64,000 nt of DNA from assembly GCA_037957365.1 (NCBI GenBank), contig JARHVA010002682.1, positions 1,391,001 to 1,455,000 of the forward strand, written 5' to 3'. Shown here one piece after another: positions 1-12,560 of this stretch (positions are counted from its first letter, which is position 1; every line of letters starts with the position of its first letter). The DNA is from Torreya grandis. Taxonomy: Eukaryota; Streptophyta; Pinopsida; Cupressales; Taxaceae. A model generated the notes under the pieces. The model made no database searches, was not told where the DNA came from, and worked only from the letters and a program-made list of their open reading frames with translations. The position numbers were made by a program, and so were the translations under genes.

Positions 1-102
1 CATGTGTCTGGTACAATATAGGGAATGAAAGAGAAACTAACACATGTTACTAGATTTTGTCCTTTGTAGCTTATGTTTGATTATCATTTTCCTTATGAGT
101 GG
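1..102 (+). repeat. Long repeat D, copy 1, first piece
   Basis: This short left edge resembles positions about 27045-27150 of repeat D copy 2, most clearly in the stretch around TAGCTTAT and TTTTCCTTAT. The match then resumes at 16751, on the far side of element A. It is therefore the left flank of the A insertion, and copy D1 must begin before the window. No coding sequence is visible. Confidence 0.6.
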
Positions 103-1304
103 TGATTTAACTTTTTAGAGTTTATAGAGTTTAAACCCTAGGTTATTAAAGGGTATGAGATAATACATTAGGTTATAAAATAAGCATTAAATATAACCAT
201 TGATTTATGAAAGAACTTAGCTAAACTAACATTTCTAATAATAGAAATAAATGATGCAAACAAGTACTTAGCTTTAAATTGACTAAGACAGAAAATCTAG
301 AGATTGTAAATCAAGACAAGAGCTAATCTAAGTGTCTCAAATAGGATCCAAGTGTCAAAACCCTTCCTAGATAGTAGTGCCCTAACTAGATAGTAGCTAG
401 AATGGCTCTAGTGTCCTCCTTTTGGTGCTAGTGTCCTCTATGCATAACTTCTCTAAGATTTTGGTGCACTTATGTCAAAGTTTTCCAAGCCTATTCTTAT
501 GTGCACAAGTTTTGATTCCCTATCAGTGACCTATTTTGACTTATTTTGCATGTAAACCATAGAACTCCATGTTTTTGTGGCATCCAATTGAAAAAATTAT
601 GAAAGTGTGATGTTATTGGGGTAGGACGGACATCCTCAACACTTGTTACCTACATACCAATACTCCAAGGAGGGATCAACCCCATTGTAGTTTTCCCCAC
701 CTAAGTGTTGTTGCAAGTAGAAGTGAATCTAGTATGAATGTTGGTTTGAGTGAGGCTTGAGACTACAAATATTTGTATTCTAATCTTGGGATGGATATAG
801 ATGACTATATGCCTAAGCAGGGTAGAATAGGGATTGATAACCTTGATTATACATAACTTTTTTTGTAGTTAATTTGTGTTTTTTTCAACTAATTTCCATC
901 GACTGAAGAGAGGGATAAAATTCATGTATTTACATTATTCTAGTGTTTGTATGGGTCTTAAAGGAGGTCTAGGCCGACCCTAGGTGGTTGTTGATTTGAA
1001 AACATAGCCGTTGGTGACAAAAGGTGGGAAAATGATAATAGCCCCAAAATTGGGACATTAGTGCCATTAGTGCTACTACCGAAGTTTGGCACTAGTGTCC
1101 AGGTGGTATAATTTGAGTCACTAGGGGCTAAGATACTAAAGCGAGGGTCTAGGACTACTTTAGGGATGTTTAATTATGTGTTTGGCCCATACAAATGTTG
1201 GATATGTGTCTAAATAGGCCCTAAGATAGGTCCAGGGCTAAGTTGTGAATAGGTGGTCTCAAGTAACACTCTTAGCACTCAAGTGTTAGTTTTATATGAT
1301 TACA
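103..1304 (-). repeat. Element A 3' LTR
   Basis: This copy begins TGATTTAACTTTTTAG, which matches 6734. It ends in GATTACA and includes the segment TCTCAAGTAACACTCTTAGC, which recurs at 16699 beyond nested element B. It is the downstream LTR of the minus-strand element because the polypurine tract lies at its right edge. Inside are several copies of a short TAGTGTCC-containing phrase (about 360-440 and 1090). Confidence 0.85.
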
Positions 1305-1320
1305 TTCCTCCCCCCCCCAC
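1305..1320 (-). other. Polypurine tract of element A
   Basis: On the minus strand this reads GTGGGGGGGGGAGGAA, directly abutting the left LTR. A purine run at this spot is the usual primer for plus-strand DNA synthesis in LTR retrotransposons. It fixes the minus-strand orientation of element A. Confidence 0.8.
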
Positions 1321-4300
1321 TTTATTCTATAAATGTAAAAAATTGAAATGACTAGGATAAAGGGAAAAAAAAACATAACTGGACTTACCTATGAGGCCAA
1401 GTCCATGGATTCAGATCTGAGTATGTGAAGCATGTTCCATTGCATGTCATGTAAATGAAATGTGTATAGATCAATCCTTACTAAAGATATATTAAAATAA
1501 AAAATAAAACTAAGTAAATAGATAAGAAAGAGGAAATGAATGAATACACCTCACTAGGTATGTGAATTGATGCATAAACTTGGTGACATCTTGTGTATGC
1601 GTGTATGTAGATAGTGATCAATCAATGAATATCTTGGACTGAGTTGATGGCTTGATCAATCCCTATGTGTGGGTGGCTTGATAACTCAATCCAATTTTTA
1701 CTCCATCATTACCCACCCCCACTTGGTGGATCATGACCTGTGAATAGCTTGGATAGCACTGATGGTGTGTCCAACCCTCCTATGTAGGTGGATCAAGAAC
1801 TCAAGTAGACTATGACTCCATAATTTCCTATCCATGTGTAGTAGATGCATCTGAAACTAAAAATATGTGATGAATTTAAAATTATATAATATGGCTCTAG
1901 GCCACTTAGAAACTCTAAAATGTAATACAACTATGGGCCACTCAAGAATATAACATGGCTCTGGTCCAATCGGGAATTCTAACCATTTCAAATAGAGTAA
2001 GGATTTAAATCTATATTATGATGGTGTGGATGGTGTCTAGATTAATAACATAGAGAATGACATGAATTTTTCCATTCCTTCTGATTAATTAGATCAAAAG
2101 TGAGCATATGGAAATAATGTGTCATGCACATGCCCCCAAATTTGATATCTGTGCATATGGATTTTGAATTGAGTTGTAATAATCTATATTTAAGTATCTT
2201 AAATTTAAATAGGAATGATCATGCCATATATGGACCCCAATCTAAAGAAACTAGTATGAATGTATGTTAAACTGAGTAAAACTAATAATCTGTAGCTAAA
2301 CCTATGCAAACATGGACTATACCTACTATAATTTTTTAAAACTGAGGCTACTAGATAGGAGTGCCATATCTAGATAGTATAACTAGTGGACCTAGTGTCC
2401 CACTTTGGGTGCTAATTTCTAACTGTATTGATTTTTGTCCAATTAAAATTGGTCTCTATGTGACTTTTTCCCACTATGTTTTCCTAAAATTGATTTATGT
2501 ATTTTATGCCTGTGTGCTAAAAACTATATTTTGAGTGCATTTGGATGGCCCAATCTCTATGATAAATCTCTATAAATACCCCCTCTTTTTAGGGGAGTTG
2601 TTGAACCTATGTAAGAACTATCCTCAAAAGAAAAAGATCTGCATGAAATGTGTTAACCAGAGCATATATGATATCTATGTAATAAACCAATATAATGTGT
2701 AGACATGACATCAAAATATAAGATAATATGAGCATAAGTTTGTAACATATGACGTATGTTAGATCTAAAATTCTTGAAGCTATCAAGATAGATATAATAA
2801 TGTATATGAAAACCAAATTTGAGTAATAAACTAAGTAACTACCCAGGGGGATTGGGCATGATGTCCATCAAGGCACCTAAGGAGGAAGGGGAGAGGTATG
2901 AGGTCCTTCATGGCATCTAAAACTAAAGTGTGTAACAAGAAAGAGACAAGTGTCATGGCCATGATACATTTATGAAAACATACATAATAATACATAAGGA
3001 ATGCAAAGTAGGCCAAGGGGCCACAATATAAGGGACAGTGGCACATGTCACTAAATATAAGAAAATAAGACATACAAGGACATGCTCAAATGTCCACATA
3101 CACAAATAACAAGCAAGTTTTTATAAATTAACATGGAAGTTCATGTTCAAATGTCTGTATACACAATCAAGAAGGCATACATGAGGACATGGGCACATGT
3201 CCAAAGCATACATATAATGAACATAAATGGCTTTGAGCCCTATAATTATGGCATATACAAATTCCATCAAATAAGTATAGAAACATAGAGACAAAATCAA
3301 GTCTAAACTAGTAAATCTAGAAATGAAAGTATGCATAAACATGTGGTACAAATTTGTATAAGAGCAAAGATGTACATGAGTTGAGTATAAATTAGTATTA
3401 GTTGGAAAAAATTTAGTTTAGTGTAGAATGATATAGCCTAGTAATCATAACTATGTATAAGATGCCCCCAAATGGGCAAATGTGCCAAATGAGGAACCTA
3501 TGTATGTGCCCTCAATGGGTAGATAGTAGTGAATTTGGACCTGTATGATGGACCTGATTCTTTTAGCAATCTACAAACACTCGACACGAATAAGTGAAGT
3601 ATGTATGTATGATAAAAACTGACTATACTAATATAGATAACATATGTAGTACCTAGAAAGTATAACAAGTGTAAACATGGAGATGCATACAATCTATAAT
3701 TTACATTTTTTGAGAAAATATTTGAATATTTTTGTGTTTTTAACACGTTCTATTATTTTTGTGTTTTTTGAGTATAATCTACGTATAAGCAACATGAAAA
3801 TGAAACTATATACAAGGAGTAAAAATGAATGACAATATGTACAAGTAGGGAAGAACATACTAACTAATGAGTCTTGTAAAATACCCATTGTCAATGTGGT
3901 CCTATGTCAAATAAAGGAAAAAATTTCATGTTTGTTGTGTGAAAAGGTAACTAATGTCATATAACTTTATGTACTGAGTGATCTATATCTGACACTACCT
4001 ATGGAGTGGTGCTAAGAATCCATGAAGCTGATTGGGTTTCCTTGTGAACTTTAGGGATCTTAAAGACCCATCTGATAGAAGATGTTGTAGCTAGCATGGG
4101 TGCCCTATGCTGAGAATCCTGGGAACTTGATAATACTGATATAAAAATGAAAGGGGTAGAGAGAGGCTCTCTAGAATCTACAACATATCTCTGACATAGG
4201 GGCCTCTCTAATAAGGTTATCTATGGGAGAGTATGTGTACATGGTAATATTATATAATTAAACCTCACATGTACTAGTGGCTCAACTAAAATCTATAGTT

Positions 4301-5216
4301 TACTAATGGAAACTATGTTTGAAACTATAACTAGTAGTTATGATGTAACTACCTATGGGATAGGTAAAGGATACTCATATAAAAGACCCTCAAGTGTAAC
4401 CACTTGATTTGCATGTATATACTTGAGGCATCTATGTGTGGTGGATGGAATGCTCAAAGTTATTATATCCATGACCTACCCAATAATAAGTCGAATGTGC
4501 TTGCAATAGGTACTACTAAGAATTTAGTGGCCACATGTGTTGGTCCAACCTATAATGGAAGTACAATCTCCACAATGGAGCTCTAAACATGGCCACTAAA
4601 ACCATGAATAACTATGTTGGTTCAATAAATTTTCTACTCTAAATAACCCAAATGTTGTATAATTGTGATAGTGCACATGTTAATACTTGACCCATTTCCA
4701 ATTATAACACTCTAAATATGATGATGATCAATATAGGTTTTTACAAAGAGTGCATATAAATATGAATCATCATCAACAATCTCCTGCTCTAAGAAAGTGA
4801 TAGTCTATATGGCACTATAGTATGATACACACCATTGATATTATGTAGGGAGTGTTCATCCTCTGTAGTAGTGTTATAGGATACCGGTGGTGGATGTGCC
4901 TAATACATAGAGTGAACACCTTAAGTGTCTCCTACCTCATTAGTTGTATGTTTTGGAAATGGATTTAAAATTATTTTCATTACCTTAGCTTCCATTTGTT
5001 TAACTTTAGGTGCCTCTTTAGGTATTCTCACATCAATGATGTTTGCCTCTATCAAATCATGAATCTTATGTATCGAATTGATGTGCATCTATTTTTATTT
5101 TGGCTTGGTATCTTATGATAGTCTTAGAATACATTAGAATCCTAGTTCTTTATAATAGTCCCTGTCGTATCAACCTCTTTGATGTGAGGGAGAGATATGA
5201 CATTGCATTCCAAGAG
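1321..5216 (-). other. Element A internal region without recognisable genes
   Basis: I see no domain in about 3.9 kb. Only short, tyrosine- and isoleucine-rich chance frames occur here. There are weak internal duplications: about 1610-1685 versus 1730-1805 (a phrase with GGATAGCACTGATGG or its variant), and three copies of a GGACATG...CAAATGTCC phrase between 3075 and 3205. If this once held a polymerase gene it is no longer readable. The region may always have been non-coding, as in other gag-only elements. Confidence 0.6.
2331..2600 (-). repeat. LTR-like fragment inside element A
   Basis: This stretch has the same order of phrases as the A LTR at about 350-560: a CTAGATAG-rich part, CTAGTGTCC, then TTTGGGTGCTA. 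It is more diverged than the two terminal LTRs are from each other. It may be an old internal duplication or part of a related element. The similarity was judged by eye over about 250 bases. Confidence 0.4.
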
Positions 5217-6476
5217 TTATTGTAAAACATGTGCCAGTTGCTTTGGAAGATTTGTGAAAACTCTCTGTGGAGGAGCTGATAAAACCAAGCAAGGAGGTGG
5301 CTCTAAAGATACATTAACCATGGCCTTTTGATCACTCTTGTTTTCAATGGACCTTACTTTGTAAGGAGGATTATTATAACTCTTAGTAGTTGAATCTAAT
5401 CGACTTGTGTGTTTTAATTTTCCCATAGAGAGAAGCTTGAGTTCTATTTATTTCACTGCATGGCATAAATATGTGAATGTTGGAAACTTCTTGAGCAAGA
5501 TAGATTCATGAAATGTTAGTAGTAAAATATGTTTGAATATGTCTTGGATCTCTCTATCTGTCATCGGGCTAGTCATATTTGCCAATATAGTTTTATATCG
5601 CAAGACATATTCTTCAATAGGTTCATTGTATTTTTGTTTAAATTGTGCCACTTGAGCATATGAGATCTTATCACTGATGTTGATTTAAAAGTATGCCAAA
5701 AATGTATCTGCCAATAGATTGAATGCAATGATGTACTAATTTAGAAGATCATAGAACCATTGTAAGTCTTAGTCCTTTATATTACATGGTAAAAACTTAT
5801 TAAGGAGCCAATAATTGGACACATAGTCCAAACATGTTACATGGAAAGCTTGTAGATGGTGCTCTGGGTCACCCTTACCATCATACAAATTAAGATTAGG
5901 TGTCATAAATCCAAATGGAAAAAGGGTTGTTTTTATTTGTTGTGCCAAAGGTGTATGTAAAAGAACATGAGAATCCAAGGCATGTGATGGCCAATTAGAA
6001 CCATACTCAAGATGTAACACCTTAGCCTAAAGAGAATGAATCTCATGCATAAGGGATTGTATATCTAGAGAAGATGAACTAGCCATAGGAGGTATTGCCA
6101 TTATTGAAGGTTGTCAAGTTAAAATAGGTTGTTGTACAAGCTAAGTTGCCCTTAAAGTAGGTGTAACAATATTATTATTTGGGGGAGTTGAAGATTGACC
6201 ATTATTTGATTTATTCTTTATTTCCATTATAGATTGTATAATTTATGCATGATCATGGGATTGTTCCATAAGTCTATCTCTGAAACTATGTAAAATCTCA
6301 TCCTTAGTGACTATAATATTTTCATTATTAAGTGGGGGGAGATTATCCCGATTCCCATCTTGTCTATCATTTTGATCTTGATTGTATTACTCATCTTTGG
6401 ATGCATTATCATTGAAGTCCACATAATCAAGGTATGAAGGATCAATGGTCGGAGTTATAATTGGTCCTATGTCCAT
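5217..6476 (-). pseudogene. Broken gag of element A (Retrotrans_gag type)
   Basis: Reading on the minus strand from an ATG at 6476, the frame gives MDIGPIITPTIDPSYLDYVD and continues with several stops. The gag core follows: YDGKGDPEHHLQAF near 5860-5905, then MAQFKQKYNEPIEEYVLRY near 5590-5651. These match the plant Ty3 capsid pattern (F-x-G-x-x-D-P-x-x-H-L-x-x-F, then E-x-V-x-x-Y/F). A proline-containing tail ends near 5217. No zinc knuckle is seen. The position fits gag: it starts about 255 bases after the primer-site end of the 5' LTR. Stops such as those near 6385 and 6035 make it non-functional. The product would have been a virus-like-particle protein. Confidence 0.75.
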
Positions 6477-6713
6477 GGTATAAGATCAAATGAAAGGAAT
6501 CCGAGTATGCTCAATAGGATTGGCACTATGCCTAGCACTTCTTCATAAAGGAAGAGATACAAATTTTTGAGATGGCAGATAGAAAATAAAATGAAATAGT
6601 GCTGCTAAAATAGAATATATAAAGTCTATAAATCCTAACATAGCCAAGGGAATAATAAATATAAAGATACAATCCCTAGTATCATTTAAGGATAGGGTTT
6701 GATCAGTATTCAA

Positions 6714-6731
6714 AGTAAATTGAGTTCACCA
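6714..6731 (-). other. Probable primer-binding site of element A
   Basis: Two bases inside the 5' LTR edge, the minus strand reads TGGTGAACTCAATTTACT. It starts with the TGG expected of a tRNA 3'-end complement and is at the right distance. I cannot name the tRNA from memory with confidence. Confidence 0.5.
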
Positions 6732-7579
6732 AATGATTTAACTTTTTAGGGTTTATAGAGTTTAAGCCCTAGGTTGTTAAATTATTTGAGTACACTAAAT
6801 CAAGGTATAAAATATACAATAAACATAGCCACTGATTTGTGAAATAACTAAGCTAAACTGACATTTCTAATAATATAAATAATTGTTTTAAATAGGTACT
6901 TAATTGGAAATTAACTAAGATGGAAGATCTGGAGGCTACAAATTTGGAAAAGAGTTGATCTGAGTGTTGTGGATAGGATCTAAGTATTTAACCCTTACTA
7001 GACATTAGTGCCCTAAATAGAGAGTAGTGCTAATGGTATTAGTGTCCTCATTTTGATTCTAGTGTCCTCTGTGTAGAAATGCTATGAGATTCTGGGTGCA
7101 CCTGTGTCAAAGTCTACCAATCCTAGTCTTATGTGCACAAGTTCTAATTCCCTATCAATGACCTATTTTGAATAATTTTGCATGTAAAACCTAGACCTCT
7201 ATGTTGTTATGGAATCTGATTGACACAAGTAGTAAAGTATGATGTTAGTGGTGCAAATTGGACATCCTCAACACCCTGTTGTGATGAGAGTTTCCTAAAT
7301 AACAATTCATCAAGGAGGAATCAAGCCCAATGTAGTTCTCCCCACCTAAATGTTGATGAAAGTGGAAGTGAAACTAGTATGAATTCTAGTTTGAGTGATT
7401 TGAGTGAGGCTTGAAATTGGAAATCTATGTATTCTAAGATTGGGATGGTTGAAAATGACTGTAAGCAGAAGTAAGGCATAATAGGGATTGATAACCTTCA
7501 TTGTGCATAATTTATTTTGAGTTAATTTGTGTTATTTGAATATGATTTCCATCTATTAAATAAAGGGATAAAATTCATG

Positions 7580-7587
7580 TATATATA
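7580..7587 (-). promoter_or_regulatory. Candidate TATA box in the A 5' LTR
   Basis: TATATATA lies in the LTR in the orientation of gag. The same spot in the other LTR (about 929-940) is degraded. It is assigned from composition and position only. Confidence 0.35.
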
Positions 7588-7905
7588 TTCTATTACTGTG
7601 CGGGTCTTAAAATAGGTCTAGGCCGACCCTAAGTGGTTATTGATTTAAAAAGATATCCATTAGTGATAAAAATTGGGAAAAAGACAATAACATCCAAACT
7701 GGGACATTAACACCATTAGTGCTACTATCAAGGTTATGGCTCTAGTGTCCAAGTGGTAGAACCTGAGACACTAAGGGCCAAGATGTTAAAGTGAGGATCT
7801 AGGATTTCTTTAGGGATGTTTAGAGATGTGTGTGGCCTACACAAAGGCTGGATAGGTCTCTAAATAGTCTCTAAGATAGGTCTAGGGATAAGTTATGGAT
7901 AGGTG

Positions 7906-7910
7906 GTCTT
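7906..7910. repeat. Left target duplication of element B
   Basis: GTCTT here pairs with GTCTC at 16697-16701. The uninterrupted A LTR at 1256-1260 has GTCTC, so the left copy carries one C to T change. It dates B as later than A. Confidence 0.85.
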
Positions 7911-9147
7911 TGTATACACATAATATTTTCAAACTTTTATCACTTTTTGACACTTTGTATCTTTTAAGAACCCATTGAATCTCAATCTCTTTGAGTGCAT
8001 GCCCTAAGGGGTGCACCAAGAAAGGGGTGGGCAGACCATTGGTGATTCATAGGATTTTTTTCTCTTTTCCACTTGTTACCTACATATTTGTCTCCTAAAA
8101 ACCTTATCCCTAATCTTGTTCTTCTCTCTTGAACAGTCAATAATTTCCTACCTTTTATCCCCTTTTTTTCTAACCTTAACCCCCTTTTGACTATTCACTG
8201 CACTACATCAACACTGTTGACTCTATATAGTTTTTATCTCTAGTTTCCTATACTAGGTTGACTGGGTTGACCCTATATAGTTTTGGGTAAAATTCACTTA
8301 GGGTCTAGGTGCGCTCTTGGCCGATCTAGCCCGTGACCTAGTGAATTCTTGTCCAAAATTGTGCTAGGTCAAATGGGTAGACCTTTTCAGCGAAAACTTT
8401 CAGAAGGGCTTAAAAATCCACCTATATATACAAGTTCATTTCACCATTATTTAGAGAAGAAAATAAGAAGTAAGAGATATTTTGCATTTGCTTATCCACC
8501 ATTCTACTTGAGGAGTAAGCTTACGATTTCATACTTTCTATGGAGATACGGATCTTGTCTTATGGAGAAGTCTTTTGGATTCATTGATAGGTTGTGTAGC
8601 CTAGAGATGATATGTATTTTTCATCCTTACATATCACAACAACCTCTTGTGAATCACCTTGTCTAAGGGAGAGATTGAGGCTCAATAGGTTCATAGCCAA
8701 AGGTAAGTATTCCTAACTTTGTTCCTCCTTTGTAAGAGCAAATAGATATGCATGTGTGCTTATCTTCCATGCATTATGATTCCATATACATTAACATGAG
8801 TATATATATTTTATGCATGTTTAATTTTGTTGTTTTTAACCCCCACTTTGTGTCATAAGCTTTGGTGAGCACTAGATTAGATTTAATTTACTTGTTATTA
8901 GTTTAGTGAGATATCAAAACATAGGAATCCATTAGGGTTATTGCATGATTTTTATTAACTAGAGGCTTTAAAAACCTCCCTATAATAGTGTATTATGGAA
9001 AGATATCCCATAATCAAGTTTAGCAAATCACCATATTGGTCATATTCGCAATTATCTAATGTGTCCCCAATCGGAAGTGTATAGTATGACCTATCTTCTT
9101 TGAGTTAGGATTGATTTATAGACATGATGAATTTATAATTACATGAA
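7911..9147 (+). repeat. Element B 5' LTR
   Basis: It matches 15507-16696 throughout. Shared landmarks include the stretch ending GAAAGGGGTGGGCA, the TATA region, and GATTGATTTATAGACATGATG near the right end. It contains two or three copies of the GGTTGACC-type motif upstream of the TATA box. The short 105-codon frame at 8349-8666 lies entirely within it and is not treated as a gene. Confidence 0.85.
8423..8430 (+). promoter_or_regulatory. TATA box of the element B 5' LTR
   Basis: CCTATATATACAAGTTCATT is preserved in both LTRs (here and at 16024-16031), while neighbouring bases differ. It lies about 510 bases into the LTR and in gag orientation, which fits a promoter at the U3/R boundary. Confidence 0.55.
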
Positions 9148-11165
9148 GTCTAGTGAACCTGATGTGAATCTAACCCTTTCAAGATTTATTTCACATTTTC
9201 ATCATTTTATCATTTTATTTTTACATATTTACGATATTGGGTTGACAGTGTCAATTCAACTCTAACTCTTGTGCGTGAGTGTAACATCAATACAAATTTG
9301 TTTTATTTTTACAAGTTTTTTTATTAGGTATAGGCTACTAGATTACCTCTATCAACACAATACATTTTCATACTTATAGATCAAGCTGCTAGGTCGACCC
9401 AATCAACTATATACATTTACAGCCATCTAGATCAGGCTAGTAGGTTGACCCTATTGACTCTATACATTTCCAAACTTTAAAAAAACATACCAGTTTGACC
9501 CTATTGACATAGTATATTTTAAAAGTTTTTAAAAAATATTAAATTAAAAATCTAGGTTAACCCAGTCGACACAATTAGCAAATTTTGCAAGTATAAATTA
9601 CGGTACTTCAACAACAATCTTATTTTTCTGTGCATCCTCCAACCCACCAAGGTTCTTTTATATCCTTCTCTATCATTTTTGTTAGTCATTATAGTTCCAT
9701 TTTTCATAGTTTGTAGTCTTTAAAACTGCCCCTATATAGTCAACTAGGTCGACCCTATCGATGTAATTCTATATTTTTTATTCTATGTGGAAAACTAGGT
9801 CCACATTATCGACGTAGTTCTTTTTCAGACCCTTGCTTTTGTAATATAGAAGTGACATTGTCGACTTTGTTTTGTAATCTCTACATACACTATCATGTAA
9901 ATTAACATTGTACCATGTTTCAAAGTTGGAATTAACACTTATATACTAGTAATTAGCTCACATTTTCATTTCTTGTTGATTGCATGCTTAGAATAGATCA
10001 CATAGTCTAATTAGGTTATTTTTCAATATACCATTTATTTACACTATTTTCTCTTTTATGCACACACTACCAAATCATAAAATATTAAAATGCATTTAAA
10101 CAATTGTCTACCTAAGGCCTACCTACTTGGATTTCATCACTAAGGAGGAAGCTGACTTGGTTTTTAGGCCAAGTATAAACACATGTTTAATGGTATATTT
10201 TGGCTAAAGACATGACACCCTTATCACTCTCATGTGTGAAGTGAGTGGGTAGGCCCCAATACCAAATGAGTACCATTGCCAATACAAATCCTTTTTAGCC
10301 TAAATATCCTAAAACCATCTTTAGATTGATTTCTAGTTCCTTGCTTATAGCCAACTTCCTATCACATCTACAATTATTTTAATAATCTAACAACATTTAA
10401 GATAAAAACTTAGTTAGCTTTACTTTCCAATTGTATTGCTTGTTCTTTGCTCAAATTATATGTTGTATTGTAAAAACGTGCATTAGTCAGCATTGGTGCA
10501 AAGTTTTGTGTTGTGTGCCTCAATTGGCTCAACCTCATTAATCTAATTGATTTTGTGTTTTCATTCATTTAATGCTTTCCAAAAGTACTTACAATTTTTT
10601 TTGTATTTTAATGAACAGTCATTCTACTCGACACGGTCTCTTACAGATTATCAGTTTTTCCTACCTGTAATACTAGGTTGATCATGTCGACATAATATTC
10701 TTTTTTGCTTCCCAAGATATAGAACTAGGTTAGCTTTTTTTACTTTGTATCTTTTTCCTATCATTTTAGCTTTTTTTCTAGTACTAGGTTGACTCTGTGC
10801 ATTTTTTTAGCTCATGTTTGCAGTACTAGGTCAACCTTATTGACTCTATAAACTTTTTCAACCTCTATTTCCACTATTAGGTCGACCCTATCGACTTTAT
10901 CCACTTTTTCAGCCCATGTTTCCTATATTAGGTTAACCTTGTCGACTCTACACTTTTTCAACCTCTATTTTTAGTATTAGGTTCACACTGTCGACTTTGT
11001 ATAGTTTTCAACTTTAGTTTCCTATACTAGGTCAACCCAGTCAACTCTGTACACTTATCTATTTCTTCCTATCTCTTTTGTTTTTACAACTATTTTGTGT
11101 GTGGTTATCTACTCTTATCTCATAATGATGTCATCTTTGTAGCCTTATTTTATTCAATAACATTA
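9148..11165 (+). repeat. Leader of element B with an approximately 50-bp periodic GGTCGACC motif
   Basis: About fourteen copies of a phrase close to CTAGGTCGACCCTATCGACT occur between 9391 and 11060. Starts near 9391, 9441, 9491 and 9551 are spaced by about 50-60 bases. Those near 10783, 10824, 10875, 10926, 10976 and 11025 are spaced 41-51 bases. Further copies sit in both LTRs (about 8203 and 8252; about 15802 and 15851). The core GGTCGACC is its own reverse complement and is followed by a second palindrome, GTCGAC. No open reading frame of note crosses it. Confidence 0.75.
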
Positions 11166-11169
11166 CATA

Positions 11170-12560
11170 ATCAAGGATTTAGATCATAACCTCACCTATT
11201 TCATTACTTCAGATGAAACTATTCACTTTATTCCTTTATCTTATCTTAATCCAAAACTAATCACTACATTATGTAATGTAGTTGAGGTCATTCATCCTAA
11301 TCCTCCTCCCATTACTAATATTTGGAATCCTCTACCTAAAAATAATCCTCCTCCCACCAACACTAACAATCCTCTTTCTAACAACACTAATACCCAACCT
11401 TTAAATCCATAAATTGATACAACTCAACTTCTTGCACAAATCATACAACAAATGAACATAATGTAAACTTTTAATAGCTCTCAAATGATTAACATGCAAC
11501 AACATTTATTACACATGACTAGTCAACCACCTCAAGTCATCATGTATCAACCAAATCCAAATTTTGTCCCTCCTCCTCTTAGAGATTCCAATGGGAATAT
11601 CATCCCTCAAATTCCAATGAATCACAAAATGTTTCAACATATTTAAAATAAACCTTTCGCCCCATTCATTGCATCCATAGATATTGGAAACATTTCTCCA
11701 ACTATCACATATAATGGGACTAACGACTCTACTATATTTATTATGTATTTTGGTAATATCTATAAGGAATGCGTCCAAACTAACACCTTTGCTACCACCA
11801 AGATCTTAGCCAAAATATTTTTTGGTGATGCACTTGAATGGTATAACCAAATTCCTAGACATTCCATTCACAACTAGAGGATTTAGTCAATGCTCTAGTG
11901 AAGGAATTCCAATATGATGACGTTCTTGAAAATTACCTTAGCCATTTCATCAATGCCAAGCAACTTCCTAATGAATCTAGTCACACTTTTATCAAATGAT
12001 GAAATTCTCTCTCTCTTAAAGTGGACCATAACATGAATGAAGATATTATTTTAAAACTATTTGTTACTTCTCTTAAATCTCCCCTTAAATACAAAGTTTG
12101 AATCTTTTCACCTAAAACTTGAGAAGAATCCTTAAACCAGGCAAAAAGATAAGACTTTCTTATGAATCAATTTTAAACACTTCAAATAACTACTAAATAA
12201 CCTTTCCAATCATTTTATCATAGCATTGATTCATCAAAGCCTCCCCAACCTCAAAATAGAGCATCCAATTCAACCAATTTTAACCTAGCCCACCCTCCCT
12301 TGAGTCTAGAACAACTTAAGAATAAATTGTTATCCATTAAACCCATGAGCTTTGATCCTTCCAAACCTCCTCCAAAATGGTACAATCCTAATAAATTTTA
12401 TTGGTGGCATTCTACTATGTGTCATTCTCATGAGTCTTGTCATGATATTCACCATTTTCTTCTTTCTTCCTTGCTTGGTTCGTATTTCAATCTTGATACT
12501 CTCGCAAAACAACATTATCAAGACTATCTTCAATTTTTTAAAATTCAATCTCAATAAATA
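11170..12560 (+). pseudogene. Broken gag of element B
   Basis: One plus-strand frame from about 11176 begins DLDHNLTYFITSDETIHFIP. It runs through an Asn/Pro-rich linker into NGTNDSTIFIMYFGNIYKEC and AKIFFGDALEWYNQIP at about 11712-11850. The latter matches the Retrotrans_gag core (A-x-x-x-x-x-G-x-A-x-x-W-Y). A frameshift near 11875 moves the frame to one reading QYDDVLENYLSHFINAKQLP. Near 12380-12450 the frame reads FYWWHSTMCHSHESCHD, a degenerate zinc-knuckle-like stretch. In-frame stops occur at about 11410, 11463 and 11643. No clear start codon could be chosen. It is recognisable as capsid protein but not functional. Confidence 0.75.

Larger units (their letters stand above)
6734..7910 (-). 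repeat. Element A 5' LTR, main part
   Basis: It aligns with 103-1260 base by base over most of its length and then stops at AGGTGGTCTT, where element B begins. The missing end lies at 16697-16745. It carries the same TAGTGTCC phrases as the other LTR. Confidence 0.85.

Noticed and set aside
8349..8666. 105-codon plus frame
   Set aside because: It lies inside the B LTR over its TATA box, and the other LTR does not keep the frame.
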